A stretch of DNA of 64,000 nucleotides from Bartonella sp. WD12.1 (GCF_002022415.1 NZ_MUBG01000001.1:1054001-1118000), one strand, 5' to 3'; counted from the stretch's first letter, positions 11,490 to 22,462 are shown. Numbers and translations are program-made. The notes: generated by a model from the letters alone, not told the origin.

Positions 11490-13964
11490 ATGTCGTACCA
11501 AAAACCTAAAAGACCTGCCCCAAAATCTAATAAAACGTCCTGTAAGATAAAAACAGGCCATACTACAATTGCTAAACAATCTTCTGCTACTAACTCTAAC
11601 CCAGTAATAGAGTCTGATATTTCCTTTAAAACTGCAAGTGATTTTACATCTCACAATGCAACAAAAACTGGTGTTACAGCAACAGTCGAAGCTCTTTCTA
11701 CGCTTATTGCTTCGGATAATCCCCTTTTAAAAAATGGTACAGTATGGACACCTCATCGCCCCATTCGCCCTGAAAAATCTGAAGGTGGAATTCCATTCCA
11801 AATAAACACACCTTTTGAACCTGCAGGAGATCAACCAGCAGCAATTAAAGCTTTGGTTGAAGGCATCGAACGAAACGAGCGTACTCAAGTACTTTTAGGC
11901 ATTACCGGCTCAGGCAAAACCTACACAATGGCTAAAATCATTGAAGAAACACAACGCCCTGCTCTAATCCTAGCACCAAATAAAACTTTAGCTGCTCAAC
12001 TTTACGGAGAATTCAAAAGTTTTTTTCCCCACAATGCTGTTGAATATTTTGTTTCTTATTATGACTATTACCAACCAGAAGCCTATGTTGCACGCTCTGA
12101 TACTTATATAGAAAAAGAATCCTCTATTAACGAACAAATTGACCGTATGCGCCATGCAGCAACACGTGCTGTACTTGAACGTGATGACGTCATTATTGTT
12201 GCATCTGTATCCTGTATTTACGGAATTGGCTCAGTAGAAACTTATACCGCCATGACCTTCCAAATGCAAAAAGGTGATAAGTTAAATCAACGGCAATTAT
12301 TAGCTGATTTAGTTACTCAACAATATCGTCGACAAGATATAAATTTTACGCGCGGTTCTTTTCGTGTGAGAGGTGATACGATCGAAATATTTCCTTCTCA
12401 CCTTGAAGATCGTGCTTGGAGAATTTCACTATTTGGTGACGAAATTGAAACAATTACTGAATTTGATCCTTTAACAGGGCAAAAAACGGGGGATCTTCAA
12501 TCTATTAAAATTTATGCAAATTCACACTACGTCACACCACGACCAACATTAAATCAAGCAATAAAAGCAATCAAAATGGAATTAGCCCAACGTCTTGATG
12601 AATTAAATTCTGTTGGCCGCCTTTTAGAAGCACAACGTTTAGAACAGCGCACAATATTTGATTTAGAAATGTTAGAGACGACTGGTTCTTGTTCCGGAAT
12701 TGAAAATTACTCACGCTATTTAACGGGCCGTAATCCTGGTGAACCGCCTCCAACCATGTTCGAATATATTCCCAACAATGCTCTTATTTTTATTGATGAA
12801 AGTCATGTAACTATTCCCCAAATTGGTGGGATGTATCGGGGTGATTTTCGACGAAAAGCAACTTTAGCTGAATATGGATTTCGCCTACCCTCTTGTATGG
12901 ATAATCGTCCTTTACGCTTTGAGGAATGGGATGCTATGCGCCCACAAACAATTGCCGTTTCTGCAACACCTGGACGTTGGGAAATAGAACAAACATGCGG
13001 CGTTTTTGTCGAACAAATCATTCGCCCAACAGGGCTTATTGACCCACTAACACAAGTGCGCCCCGCACGCACACAAGTTGATGACGTTATGAATGAAATT
13101 CGCAAAACAATCAAAAAAGGTTATCGTACATTAGTAACTGTTTTAACCAAACGTATGGCTGAAGATTTGACAGAATATCTTCATGAACACAACATTCGTG
13201 TACGCTATATGCATTCTGACATCGATACATTAGAGCGTATTGAAATTCTTCGTGACCTACGACTTGGTACTTTTGATGTTTTGATTGGCATTAACTTATT
13301 GCGAGAAGGATTGGATATTCCAGAATGCGGTTTTGTTGCTATTTTAGATGCTGACAAAGAAGGATTTTTACGCTCAGAAACCTCTCTTATCCAAACAATT
13401 GGACGAGCTGCACGTAATGTAGATGGCCACGTTATTCTTTACGCGGACACAATCACCAACTCCATAGAACGAGCCTTGCAAGAAACAACACGACGCCGAC
13501 AAAAGCAAATAGCTTACAATGAAGAACATCATATCACACCTACTAGTATCCAAAAAAATATCGGTGATGTCCTCAATTCAGTTTACGAAAATAACCATCA
13601 TGCAGATATACCTGATTTTGTTAAACAAAATAATAAAGTTGATAATAATTTAGCCAACCATATTCAATATCTCGAAAAATCAATGCGTGAAGCAGCTGCT
13701 AATCTTAACTTTGAAGAAGCAGCTCAGCTTCGTGATGAAATCAAACGCCTACAGAAAATAGAATTAACAATTGCTGATGATCTTTTAACACATAATAATA
13801 GTGAATATTCCACCAATGAGACAACAATACAGTCAAGTCTTTTCTCCAAACCTGATCTTGACCATATGGGACCTACTATGGATGTCGGTCTTCTAGAAAA
13901 TCACCAAATAGAAAAAAAGCTGCGTAAAAAAACTCTTAATAAAAGAAAATATAAAGGAAGCTGA
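11490..13964 (+). CDS. uvrB: Excinuclease ABC subunit B
   Basis: This 824-residue helicase-like damage-verification subunit of nucleotide excision repair is handed damaged DNA by UvrA and recruits UvrC. Walker A GITGSGKT is at residues 137-144. The damage-probing beta-hairpin [11 protein letters not shown] is near 190, the DESH Walker B is near 435, helicase motif [12 protein letters not shown] follows, and a UVR motif that contacts UvrC lies around 725-760. It is about 150 residues longer than E. coli UvrB. This comes mostly from a polar N-terminal extension of roughly 105 residues, as in other Rhizobiales, and a basic C-terminal tail. The gene is monocistronic. Confidence 0.97.
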   Translation: MSYQKPKRPAPKSNKTSCKIKTGHTTIAKQSSATNSNPVIESDISFKTASDFTSHNATKTGVTATVEALSTLIASDNPLLKNGTVWTPHRPIRPEKSEGGIPFQINTPFEPAGDQPAAIKALVEGIERNERTQVLLGITGSGKTYTMAKIIEETQRPALILAPNKTLAAQLYGEFKSFFPHNAVEYFVSYYDYYQPEAYVARSDTYIEKESSINEQIDRMRHAATRAVLERDDVIIVASVSCIYGIGSVETYTAMTFQMQKGDKLNQRQLLADLVTQQYRRQDINFTRGSFRVRGDTIEIFPSHLEDRAWRISLFGDEIETITEFDPLTGQKTGDLQSIKIYANSHYVTPRPTLNQAIKAIKMELAQRLDELNSVGRLLEAQRLEQRTIFDLEMLETTGSCSGIENYSRYLTGRNPGEPPPTMFEYIPNNALIFIDESHVTIPQIGGMYRGDFRRKATLAEYGFRLPSCMDNRPLRFEEWDAMRPQTIAVSATPGRWEIEQTCGVFVEQIIRPTGLIDPLTQVRPARTQVDDVMNEIRKTIKKGYRTLVTVLTKRMAEDLTEYLHEHNIRVRYMHSDIDTLERIEILRDLRLGTFDVLIGINLLREGLDIPECGFVAILDADKEGFLRSETSLIQTIGRAARNVDGHVILYADTITNSIERALQETTRRRQKQIAYNEEHHITPTSIQKNIGDVLNSVYENNHHADIPDFVKQNNKVDNNLANHIQYLEKSMREAAANLNFEEAAQLRDEIKRLQKIELTIADDLLTHNNSEYSTNETTIQSSLFSKPDLDHMGPTMDVGLLENHQIEKKLRKKTLNKRKYKGS

Positions 13965-14749
13965 AAGCTTTTCAAATAATAGTTTTAAACAAATAACTCA
14001 TAGTCAAATAAATTCTAGCACTTCTAAAACTCAACTTTCATACAACTAAGAAACGGAAGCGTTTTACAAAAAATGGTCGCCCAAAACATTAGTAAGCTCA
14101 AAATTTATAATCAAAAAATTATATTTTTCTGTTTCTATAATCCAATAGTAAAAAAAAACTTGCTTTTTTAAACTTATTTTTAGCTAAAAAACGATACAAA
14201 AAGACGAATTTGTACAAATAAAACTTTTGTCAAATATTCTCTACTTAAGAAACCTTATTACATTTAAATAATGTTATAAATCTCAAAAAGTTATAAAAGA
14301 GCTACTCCCCAATTTTGAAACAAACAAAAGCTAATAAAAAGAGAGTTTTTCATATATCAGAAGCCACCTTAATATACCAATTTGTATACAATAATAAGGG
14401 TTTTTATTTAATTAACCTCAATAATGATAACATTGATATTTTTATCATATTTCTATTGTCTAAAACTCAGACTTTACTAAATTAAATGGTGTACAAAATA
14501 TATTCGGTATAAAAATTGATCACCGTAGTAAAAACAAAACTTTAAATACTAACGTTTTATGTGTTAACCTAGTATAACATATTTTGTGTAATCAGATTTT
14601 TAGCGTAATTTTATGTTGTTATTTTATAATTTATTCTCAACTAAATGACTTCTTTATTCGTTCTATTAAAAAATTAAAAACCGTTCAGGTTACATTCAGT
14701 TTAATGCATATAAAATATGAATAATATAAATTTATAAAGGGAGTATGTT
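13965..14749. other. Long AT-rich spacer uvrB-BA14K gene
   Basis: About 785 bases with no convincing gene on either strand. The last 100 bases carry the ribosome site (AAAGGGAG at 14737-14744) and presumably the promoter of the next gene. Confidence 0.6.
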
Positions 14750-15322
14750 ATGAACAAATTGACCAAATTTGCAGTATTATCAGCAATATCAACTGCAACC
14801 GTCTCAACACCACTAACCACAGCATTTGCCCGTAATGATTATGTTTACGTTCAGCAAAATGTAAACAGCATTCCTCAACACCATACTCAATACCATCGTG
14901 AGCAACGGCATATCCATCACAAGAACCCAACACGTCACTCTTATCATTACGAACAAACAACGCAGTACAATACTCATCAATATTATGTCAATCGCCCTAA
15001 TAACACAAATGATGCTTTAGCAGCAGGTGTTCTCGGCCTTGCTACAGGTGCAATTCTTGGCAATGTTTTAACAAAACCTGCACAGCCACAAATTATCTAT
15101 CAAGCCCCATACCCTCAAAATCAGGTGATTTATCAAGAAATACCCCAATCTCAAGTAATTTACCAAGTGCATCCAACAGTAACCTATCAACCCATTTACC
15201 AACCATGGACATCACAATGGCTTCAATATTGCACAAAAAAATACCGCTCATTTAATCCTAGAACAGGTACATTTCGGGGTTACGACGGTTTAGATCATTT
15301 CTGTCATGCTCCATTACAATAA
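14750..15322 (+). CDS. Secreted BA14K-family protein
   Basis: This 190-residue exported protein has a Sec signal (about residues 1-27, cleaved near AFA) and a His/Tyr/Gln-rich middle with a glycine-rich hydrophobic segment AAGVLGLATGAILGNVL near residue 90. Its C-terminal motif, WLQYCTKKYRSFNPRTGTF and then GYDGLDHFC, is the BA14K signature known from Brucella, where a member is an immunoreactive, lectin-like protein. Between them lie degenerate VIYQ repeats (QVIYQE, QVIYQV, QPIYQP). The likely location is the periplasm or outer surface. The molecular function is not known. Confidence 0.85.
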   Translation: MNKLTKFAVLSAISTATVSTPLTTAFARNDYVYVQQNVNSIPQHHTQYHREQRHIHHKNPTRHSYHYEQTTQYNTHQYYVNRPNNTNDALAAGVLGLATGAILGNVLTKPAQPQIIYQAPYPQNQVIYQEIPQSQVIYQVHPTVTYQPIYQPWTSQWLQYCTKKYRSFNPRTGTFRGYDGLDHFCHAPLQ

Positions 15323-15337
15323 CCTTAAGCAATATCG

Positions 15338-15366
15338 AAAAAACCCCGTTTAAAAGCGGGGTTTTT
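15338..15366. terminator. Bidirectional terminator between convergent genes
   Basis: A 10-bp stem (15339-15348 AAAAACCCCG with 15357-15366) has an 8-base loop, with A-rich and T-rich flanks. It can end both the BA14K gene and the convergent hydrolase gene. Confidence 0.85.
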
Positions 15367-15379
15367 CATATAGTTACCT

Positions 15380-16024
15380 TTAAATTCCTTGAAGAAAAGA
15401 ATTGAAACGGCGTTCATAACCTATTGTGCTTCCTGGTCCATGGCCAGAAATAAAGCTGACATCATCACCTAAGGGTAAAACTTTTTCTTTAATGGATGTC
15501 ATCAATGCCTCGTGAGAAGATAGTGGAAAATCAGTACGTCCAATAGAACCACGAAAGAGGACATCGCCCACTAAAGCCAAGCGCTCTTTTTTATTGAAAT
15601 AAATAACATGCCCAGGGGTGTGACCAGGGATATGCAAAACATCAAACACATGTCCAGCACAATCAAGGCTGTCACCATCTTCCAACCATTGATCAGGCAC
15701 ACAAATACGCACATCAGCCATGCGATAAACTTTTGCCCTTTCGACTACGTCTTCCATAATTGGTTTATCACCACAATGTGAGCCAATGATTTTAACATTA
15801 AGCTCTTCTTTAGCTTGCATCGCTGCTCCTACATGATCAACATGACCATGTGTTATCCAAATAGCTTCAACACTAACACCTATCTCTTGAATTGCTGCTT
15901 GGATTTTAGACCAATCACCACCTGGATCAACTAAAACCCCCTTTTTACTTTTATTATCAAAAAGCAAAGTACAATTTTGTTGGAAAGATGTAACTGGAAT
16001 AATATGTGCGTTAAGATTACTCAT
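15380..16024 (-). CDS. Metallo-beta-lactamase-fold hydrolase, glyoxalase II-like
   Basis: This 214-residue single-domain MBL-fold enzyme has the two-metal motif THGHVDHVGA (HxHxDH). Further ligands lie in HIPGHTPGHV, VGDVLF and a late SGHGPGS. It belongs to the short YcbL/GloB-like class, which hydrolyses thioesters such as S-lactoylglutathione. The longer GloB substrate-binding domain is absent, so the physiological substrate is uncertain. The gene stands alone and is convergent with the BA14K gene. Confidence 0.88.
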   Translation of the reverse strand: MSNLNAHIIPVTSFQQNCTLLFDNKSKKGVLVDPGGDWSKIQAAIQEIGVSVEAIWITHGHVDHVGAAMQAKEELNVKIIGSHCGDKPIMEDVVERAKVYRMADVRICVPDQWLEDGDSLDCAGHVFDVLHIPGHTPGHVIYFNKKERLALVGDVLFRGSIGRTDFPLSSHEALMTSIKEKVLPLGDDVSFISGHGPGSTIGYERRFNSFLQGI

Positions 16025-16166
16025 AATACCCTTTTAAAGAAATATTTATCAATTAAATAACATTTTCATGCATTTATAAAATCAAAAATTGCGTGCTCGA
16101 CACCTTGACACAACTTATGTAGACTGGATCTTATTGGAAACTGGATTTTCGTCAAGGTTTTAAATA

Positions 16167-16871
16167 ATGACCGACCACGTTCACGTTTTATGCGATGATG
16201 CACCTCATCTCCTTGTTATTGATGATGACACGCGTATTCGTAGTCTTTTATCTCAATTTCTTATTAAAAACGGATTTCGTGTTTCAGTTTCTGCTAATGC
16301 TGATGAAGCCAGGCGTCAACTCTCAAGCCTAGATTTTGATCTTCTCATTGTTGATGTAATGATGCCTGGTGAAAATGGCATTGATCTTACCCTTTCATTA
16401 CGCCAAACAAAAAATGTTCCCATCTTAATGTTAACTGCTTTATCAGAAACAGATAATCGTATCCATGGGTTAGAAGCAGGAGCAGATGATTATCTATCCA
16501 AGCCATTTAATCCTCGTGAACTTTTACTTCGCATTAACGCCATTTTACGGCGTGGTTTCTCACCTAACCAGTCCAAAATCGAACAAATTGTTTTTGGACC
16601 CTATATGTTTTCAATTTCACGACGTGAACTGAAAAAAGGGGGAGAAATCATTAAACTAACAGATAAAGAACAAGAAATGATGGTTATTTTTGCCGAACAT
16701 GCAGGTAATACAATTCCACGCCATAAATTCGCAACAGGTGATAGCGAGATAAGTGAACGTGCCATTGACGTACAAATTAATCGTTTACGTCGCAAAATCG
16801 AAAAAGACCCGGCAACCCCTATATGGCTTCAAACTGTGCGAGGGGTCGGTTATAAACTCTCAATTGAATAG
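16167..16871 (+). CDS. OmpR-family response regulator
   Basis: This 234-residue regulator has a receiver domain (phospho-acceptor Asp63 in LLIVDVMMPGENG, Lys in DDYLSKPFNPREL) and a winged-helix DNA-binding domain ending VRGVGYKLSIE. It resembles the PetR/OmpR group found widely in alphaproteobacteria. It lies 9 bases upstream of a histidine kinase gene, forming a two-component operon. The signal and regulon cannot be read from the sequence. Confidence 0.92.
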   Translation: MTDHVHVLCDDAPHLLVIDDDTRIRSLLSQFLIKNGFRVSVSANADEARRQLSSLDFDLLIVDVMMPGENGIDLTLSLRQTKNVPILMLTALSETDNRIHGLEAGADDYLSKPFNPRELLLRINAILRRGFSPNQSKIEQIVFGPYMFSISRRELKKGGEIIKLTDKEQEMMVIFAEHAGNTIPRHKFATGDSEISERAIDVQINRLRRKIEKDPATPIWLQTVRGVGYKLSIE

Positions 16872-16880
16872 ACGTAAGTA

Positions 16881-18221
16881 ATGATTAAACTCGCAAGACA
16901 ATTTGCTCAGTGGTTAACGAGGCAAATGCCTAAACGTCTTTATGCCCGCTCTTTGATTATTATTATCGCTCCCATGGTACTCCTGCAAACAGTAATTGCC
17001 TATGTTTTTATGGAACGCCACTGGCAAATGGTAACTGAGCGTCTCTCAACTGCTATTGTCCATGATATCTCTGCCATTATTGATATAATTGAAACATATC
17101 CGCAACAACATAATTATGAAGATATCAAACGCATTGCACAACAGCGTATGGGATTAAATATTTCTATTCTACCACCTGCCCCCCTGCCCCCTCCGGGCCC
17201 TAAACCATTTTTTGCAATTCTTGACTATTTTCTTAGTGAAGAAATCACCCATCAAATTAACCGCCCCTTCTGGATTGATACAGTAGGCGATTCTAATCTT
17301 GTCGAAATCCGTATCCGTCTTGATAACAGTATTTTGCGCGTCTTTGCTGTGCGCAGTCAAGCTTATGCTTCCAATACCGGTATCTTCTTAAGCTGGATGG
17401 TAGGAACGGCTCTTGTTTTATTACTGATAGCCATTTACTTCTTACGCAATCAAATCAAACCGATCCAACAACTTGCTGAAGCAGCTGAAAGTTTTGGACG
17501 GGGACGTCCCCTACCAAAAGATTTTCAACCACAAGGAGCTGATGAAGTGCGCCGTGCTGGTATCGCCTTTCTACGCATGCGTGAACGTATTGAGCGCCAA
17601 ATTGAACAACGTACTATGATGCTTTCAGGTGTAAGCCATGATTTAAGAACCATTCTTACACGTTTTAAGCTCCAACTAGCCTTAGCAAGTACAGACTTTG
17701 ATATTAGCCCGCTTGAGCAAGACGTTAGCGACATGCAAAATATGTTAGAAGATTATCTCGCTTTTGCACGCGGAGAAAGCGGTGAAAATGTTAGTTCTCT
17801 TGACTTAAATGCCCTTATGCAAAAATTCTCCACCGAAGCTCATCTTCATACATGTCAATTCTCTTATACAATTGAAGGCCCTACACAGATACAAGTACGC
17901 CCTCATGCTTTTACGCGTTTGATTAGCAACCTTGTGTCAAATGCATTTCATTATGCAAACACCATCAAACTAACAGCTACATCCCAACAAGAATCGTTTA
18001 TTATTATTATTGATGATAATGGACCGGGCATTCATAAAGACATGCGTACAGAAGTATTTAAACCATTTTTTAGACTTGATAAAGCACGTAATCAAGATGC
18101 AAGTGGAACAGGTCTTGGTCTTGCCATTGCCCAAGATATAGCCCGTAGCCACGGAGGGAATATTCAATTAGACGACAGCCCATTAGGAGGCTTGCGCGCT
18201 ATTATTGACATTCCCCTATAA
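16881..18221 (+). CDS. Sensor histidine kinase (EnvZ-like)
   Basis: This 446-residue inner-membrane kinase has two membrane segments (about residues 22-45 and 168-190) that flank a periplasmic region containing a proline-rich stretch PPAPLPPPGPKP. A HAMP domain follows, then the phospho-acceptor His253 in SGVSHDLRTILTRFK and an ATPase domain with N-box SNLVSNAFHYA, DDNGPGI and GTGLGLAIAQDIARSHGG. It is partner to the response regulator just upstream. The family matches EnvZ/PetP-type kinases of Rhizobiales. Confidence 0.93.
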   Translation: MIKLARQFAQWLTRQMPKRLYARSLIIIIAPMVLLQTVIAYVFMERHWQMVTERLSTAIVHDISAIIDIIETYPQQHNYEDIKRIAQQRMGLNISILPPAPLPPPGPKPFFAILDYFLSEEITHQINRPFWIDTVGDSNLVEIRIRLDNSILRVFAVRSQAYASNTGIFLSWMVGTALVLLLIAIYFLRNQIKPIQQLAEAAESFGRGRPLPKDFQPQGADEVRRAGIAFLRMRERIERQIEQRTMMLSGVSHDLRTILTRFKLQLALASTDFDISPLEQDVSDMQNMLEDYLAFARGESGENVSSLDLNALMQKFSTEAHLHTCQFSYTIEGPTQIQVRPHAFTRLISNLVSNAFHYANTIKLTATSQQESFIIIIDDNGPGIHKDMRTEVFKPFFRLDKARNQDASGTGLGLAIAQDIARSHGGNIQLDDSPLGGLRAIIDIPL

Positions 18222-18279
18222 AATATATCAAAAAAACTTTGATCAAGAATTAATCAAAAAATAAATTTATTGAATAATT

Positions 18280-18783
18280 TTAAGCGTTTCCCACAGTTTC
18301 AAATAAAGCATATTGTAACGCCTTATAAGCACTTTCACCCATCCAAGCCACCATTTGAAAAGCAGTATAATGACTTTCACAAACCTTAAGCGCGTGGATC
18401 AACAATGTTTCAACTTGTACATGGGATGGATGCACCCCACCAGCTAAAAGAAGACCTTGCCGATAAATAACTGAATTGTCTCCTTGCCAATAATCAAAAT
18501 GCCCTAGTAACAACTTTTCATTAATTGCTAATAATAAGCGGTGCATTTCCGCTGTTCGAGTACTTTCAATAGAAAGATCAAACGCACAAGCTAAATGAAG
18601 AGCTTCTTGTTCTTCCATCCATGAAAAAGCAAGACGATAATTAGCCCGTTTTCCTTCTACGCAAACATTAATTTCATCTTCTGCATTCCGCTCAAAAGAC
18701 CAGTCGTACCTATAAGCAATCTGTTCGATAAAATCGACTGGATGCTCTTCTCTTTCCGCAGCGCTAAAGGCAAGCCTCATCAT
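18280..18783 (-). CDS. YbjN domain-containing protein
   Basis: This 167-residue cytoplasmic protein resembles the YbjN/type III secretion chaperone-like fold (Pfam YbjN). A central helix-strand core has an acidic N-terminal half and the motif LLLAINEKLLLGHFDYW. In enterobacteria YbjN affects stress tolerance and motility, but the rhizobial version is poorly described. It is convergent with the kinase gene. Confidence 0.75.
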   Translation of the reverse strand: MMRLAFSAAEREEHPVDFIEQIAYRYDWSFERNAEDEINVCVEGKRANYRLAFSWMEEQEALHLACAFDLSIESTRTAEMHRLLLAINEKLLLGHFDYWQGDNSVIYRQGLLLAGGVHPSHVQVETLLIHALKVCESHYTAFQMVAWMGESAYKALQYALFETVGNA

Positions 18784-19178
18784 TAACCCTCAAAATAATC
18801 AAGAATGTTATCAATACAGCGCAAAATGCTTACAATTGTAATAACATTTGTTACAATTAAGCCCTTACACCAAACAAAATACACAGTAAAACGTAGACAA
18901 TATACGATACCTAGAAACACAACAGGTGATATTTCCCATGGTATATAATAGCCTGATAAAGATAAAACGAATCATCAAGCTATTTCAGTGTATTGATACA
19001 ATCTCATAGTGCCAGCCCCCTGATTCAAAAAAATGCTTTTTTATAAAAAACGCATCCAACAATAAATTAACGATTTGTCTTAACAGATTCAGAATTAAGC
19101 ATTTTTTAGTTTCGTTTGTAATATTGAAAAATTGGGGATTATTTTTTTGAGAATACAATTTTTATACTAAAACTAATT
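18784..19178. other. Spacer without a gene
   Basis: No coding frame or RNA gene was recognised. The region is AT-rich with no strong hairpin. Confidence 0.5.
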
Positions 19179-19460
19179 TTAGTTTCCGTCACAGACTCTA
19201 TTTTCTAAATCATCAAGACGTTTTGCCAAATCAGCGTTTTCCGCACGCACTTTAAGCACCATTTCCTTAACCACTTCAAATTCCTCACGTGAAACAAGAT
19301 TAAGCTTATTGACTATCTTCTCAGCCTGCGAACGAAAAATTGTTTCAGCTTCATGCCGTACACCTTGCGCAGCACCAGCTGCATCTGTCATTAATTTTGC
19401 TAATTCGTCAAGAATACGGTTGGGTCCATCATGCATGAATTTTTCCTTAATTTGAGTCAA
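19179..19460 (-). CDS. UbiK-family accessory factor (BMFP domain)
   Basis: This 93-residue protein has an amphipathic N-terminal helix and a C-terminal coiled coil (about residues 55-88, EEFEVVKEMVLKVRAENADLAKRL). This is the layout of the BMFP family, which includes UbiK (YqiC), a ubiquinone-synthesis accessory factor, and a Brucella membrane-fusogenic protein. It is divergent from lgt, as in several Rhizobiales. Whether it works in ubiquinone synthesis here is inference. Confidence 0.8.
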   Translation of the reverse strand: MTQIKEKFMHDGPNRILDELAKLMTDAAGAAQGVRHEAETIFRSQAEKIVNKLNLVSREEFEVVKEMVLKVRAENADLAKRLDDLENRVCDGN

Positions 19461-19655
19461 TTATGTGTGCATTATAGTGCATTTTATAACATGTAGATAT
19501 TGTATTTGTTTCTTTTATAAAATCCATCGTAATTTTTCTATCCTCCCCTTACATCTATAAACAATAACAATCTATTCTCTTCTTGCCTTGACCATCGTGT
19601 GTTCATCTGTCATGTTTTAACAACCTATAATTTCATAAATGTAAAGCGCTTCCTG

Positions 19656-20513
19656 ATGAACGACTTTCCTTTTTGTCCTGCTATTAATTTTCCTACATTT
19701 CTTGATCCTGTTATTATCCATTTAGGCCCCATAGCGTTACACTGGTATGGGCTTGGTTATGTTGTAGGCATTCTTTTTTCTTGGTGGTATGCACAAAAAT
19801 TATTGGCAAAAAAACTCTTGTGGCACGCAAACCAACCTCCCATGGATCAGCATAAAATAGGTGATTTTGTTATTTGGGCCACTATAGGTATTGTTATTGG
19901 TGGTCGTTTAGGACAAGTACTTGTGTGGGATCCTGCTTATTATTTTAATCATCCCAGCGCCATTATTGCAGTGTGGACTGGAGGAATGTCTTTTCATGGT
20001 GGTCTTATTGGTACCACCATTGCAATGGTCTGGTTTGCTCGTAAAAATAACATTAACATTTGGGCAATGTTTGATACAATTGCCGTAGGTGCCCCTGTTG
20101 GTATCGGCATTGTGCGGGTGTGCAACTTCATTAACCAAGAATTATGGGGTAATGTTACCACCGTTCCTTGGGCTATTTGCTTCAACTATGATCCCCAATA
20201 TCTACCACGCCACCCAAGCCAACTTTATGAAGCGTTGACGGAAGGATTTCTTCTTTTCATCATATTGGCTATTGCTATTTTTGCTTTTAAAGCATTAAAA
20301 CGCCCTGGAACAGCGACTGGAATATTTATTCTAGGTTATGGAATAGCGCGTAGCATTTCAGAAATTTTTCGTGTTCCTCAAGAAGACCCAGAGTGGTTTT
20401 CTTCCCTCTTTCATTCCACTGGATTTACCTATGGAATGGCACTATCTCTTCCTATGATTCTCTTTGGCTTTTATGCACTTCTTCAAGCTTTCAGGAATCA
20501 TTCTATAAAATAA
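19656..20513 (+). CDS. lgt: Prolipoprotein diacylglyceryl transferase
   Basis: This inner-membrane enzyme transfers diacylglycerol from phosphatidylglycerol to the lipobox cysteine of prolipoproteins. It has about seven membrane segments, the catalytic motif [11 protein letters not shown], the Lgt signature [17 protein letters not shown] [12 protein letters not shown], and HPSQLYEA. An upstream in-frame ATG at 19599 would add 19 atypical residues, so the start at 19656 ([10 protein letters not shown]) was chosen, giving 285 residues. The stop overlaps the start of the next gene (TAATG), so the two are translationally coupled. Confidence 0.95.
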   Translation: MNDFPFCPAINFPTFLDPVIIHLGPIALHWYGLGYVVGILFSWWYAQKLLAKKLLWHANQPPMDQHKIGDFVIWATIGIVIGGRLGQVLVWDPAYYFNHPSAIIAVWTGGMSFHGGLIGTTIAMVWFARKNNINIWAMFDTIAVGAPVGIGIVRVCNFINQELWGNVTTVPWAICFNYDPQYLPRHPSQLYEALTEGFLLFIILAIAIFAFKALKRPGTATGIFILGYGIARSISEIFRVPQEDPEWFSSLFHSTGFTYGMALSLPMILFGFYALLQAFRNHSIK

Positions 20514-21601
20514 TGACCACTCTAAAAAAGAAAATTAAAGAAATTATTGCTGTCAATGGGCCAATAACTGTTAGTCAATATATGACATTAGCCCTCACAG
20601 ACTCACAATTTGGCTATTACCAAACACAAGAACCTTTTGGATCCACGGGTGATTTTATTACCGCACCTGAAATAAGTCAATTATTTGGGGAAATGATTGG
20701 TATTTGGGTTTTTGCAAGCTGGAAAGCTCAAGGCAGCCCCAATCCTTTCATTCTAGCTGAAATAGGTCCAGGACGTGGAATACTTATGGACGATGTTTTG
20801 CGTACCATTCAAAAATTATGTAAAACAGCCTTCAATGCCGCTGAAATTTTTCTCATTGAAATAAGTCAACGTCTTGCAACAGAACAAAAAAAGCATCTTT
20901 CCTCTTATCAAAAACATATTCATAGCATTGAACATTTTAATCAAATACCTTCAGGGCCTCTTTTTCTCATTGCTAATGAGCTCTTTGATGCGCTTCCTAT
21001 CCACCAATATATCAAAATCAACGGAGAATGGAGAGAGCGTTGCATTACACTTGATCAAGATGGTCATTTCACCTTTATAGCTGGAATGTATCAATTTTCC
21101 TCTGATGACTTACCAATCTATTGTGCTAAAATGCCTAACGGAACAATTTGGGAGCACGCCCCCTTACGTAACCAATTAATGCAACAAATTAGTAATCGCT
21201 TAATACAAGATAAAGGTTCTGCTTTACTCATTGATTATGGTGCTTCTGATTGTGCATTTGGAGACACATTGCAAGCTATTTCAAAACATAAATTCCGCGA
21301 TGTTTTTGCCAACCCAGGTAAACATGATTTAACATCACACGTTGATTTTTTCTCCTTAAAAACAATAGCCCTTCAACAAGGTTGTTTTGCTGAAATTCTA
21401 GAACAAGGAGATTTTCTTTTAAAAATGGGAATTCTTGAACGCGCAAAACAGCTTAGCATTAACAAAGACACCTTGATCCAAAATAAAATCCGTCAAGATA
21501 TCGAACGGCTTGTCAGCCCAGATCAAATGGGTAAACTTTTCAAAGTTCTCCATGTTAGTGATCAATCTACTACTATCTCTAACTTTTTTGACTTTCAATA
21601 A
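20513..21601 (+). CDS. NDUFAF7/MidA-type SAM-dependent methyltransferase
   Basis: This class I methyltransferase of about 362 residues belongs to the DUF185 family (mitochondrial NDUFAF7/MidA), whose eukaryotic members dimethylate an arginine of complex I subunit NDUFS2. Motifs are GDFITAPEISQLFGEMIG, the SAM-binding AEIGPGRGILMDDVLR, and ANELFDALPI. The start codon overlaps the lgt stop. The longer frame beginning at 20393 lies inside lgt and is rejected. The order lgt-methyltransferase-pgeF is conserved in Rhizobiales. Complex I as the bacterial target is inference. Confidence 0.9.
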   Translation: MTTLKKKIKEIIAVNGPITVSQYMTLALTDSQFGYYQTQEPFGSTGDFITAPEISQLFGEMIGIWVFASWKAQGSPNPFILAEIGPGRGILMDDVLRTIQKLCKTAFNAAEIFLIEISQRLATEQKKHLSSYQKHIHSIEHFNQIPSGPLFLIANELFDALPIHQYIKINGEWRERCITLDQDGHFTFIAGMYQFSSDDLPIYCAKMPNGTIWEHAPLRNQLMQQISNRLIQDKGSALLIDYGASDCAFGDTLQAISKHKFRDVFANPGKHDLTSHVDFFSLKTIALQQGCFAEILEQGDFLLKMGILERAKQLSINKDTLIQNKIRQDIERLVSPDQMGKLFKVLHVSDQSTTISNFFDFQ

Positions 21602-21670
21602 TGACAAAGAATTGACAAGTACTGTTGTCTCGGACACCATTGCTTGTTCAAACAATTATGTGGAGCTTTC

Positions 21671-22462
21671 GTGAAGCCTGTCCTTAAACCTATCCTTGCA
21701 AAAGATCTTTTTGCTTTACATAAAGACGGGATAAAACATGGTTTTTTTACGCGTCAAGGTGGAGTTTCACAAAACCTTTATCACAGCCTTAATGTCGGTC
21801 AAGGTTCAAATGATCATCTTAAACATATTATGCAAAATCGCACATTAATCGCGAATTATTTTGATATTGATATAAAAAATTTGATCACTGTCAATCAAGT
21901 ACACTCCTGTGACGTAGTAGTAATTGATCAAGCTTTCACCGGTGAACGTCCTAAAGCTGATGCTATTGTTACAAGTACAAAAGGTTTAGCAATTGGCATC
22001 CTTACAGCCGATTGCGGACCAGTTCTTTTTGCTGATCCGCACGCAGGTGTCATCGGTGCTGCGCACGCTGGTTGGCGAGGAAGCTTGAATGGAATTTTGG
22101 AAAAAACAATTTTAGCTATGGAAGAACAAGGTGCCAAACGACAATCAATAACAGCAGTGTTAGGACCTTGTATTGGTCCCACTCACTATGAGGTAACAAA
22201 CGAATTTTATAACCAATTTATGAATCGCAATAATCAATTTCAAAAATATTTTTTAAAAACGGATAAAACAAACCGTTTTCGTTTTAATCTATGGGCATTT
22301 ATTATCAACCAATTAGAACAAGCAGGCCTTAATGCTTCTTGTCTAAAACTTTGCACTTATCAAGACGAACAACGTTTTTTTTCCTATCGTCGTGCAACAC
22401 ATCGTAATGAATCTGATTACGGGCGACAGATTTCTGCTCTTATGTTAGAAAATGAAAAATAA
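21671..22462 (+). CDS. pgeF: Peptidoglycan editing factor PgeF (YfiH/laccase domain)
   Basis: This 263-residue member of the YfiH/DUF152 family has CNF1/YfiH-fold motifs. These include the metal-site residues NQVHSCDVVV, TADCGPVLFADP and GAAHAGWRGS, then GPCIGP and FFSYRR. In E. coli the protein removes wrongly built L-Ser muropeptide precursors. Relatives act on purine nucleosides. The GTG at 21671 has TGGAG at a good distance. An upstream TTG at 21644 would add 9 residues without an obvious ribosome site. It follows the methyltransferase by about 70 bases, probably in the same operon. Confidence 0.92.
   Translation: MKPVLKPILAKDLFALHKDGIKHGFFTRQGGVSQNLYHSLNVGQGSNDHLKHIMQNRTLIANYFDIDIKNLITVNQVHSCDVVVIDQAFTGERPKADAIVTSTKGLAIGILTADCGPVLFADPHAGVIGAAHAGWRGSLNGILEKTILAMEEQGAKRQSITAVLGPCIGPTHYEVTNEFYNQFMNRNNQFQKYFLKTDKTNRFRFNLWAFIINQLEQAGLNASCLKLCTYQDEQRFFSYRRATHRNESDYGRQISALMLENEK

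Noticed and set aside
14748-14960. Minus-strand open frame inside the BA14K gene
   Set aside because: Antisense shadow of a well-supported secreted protein gene.
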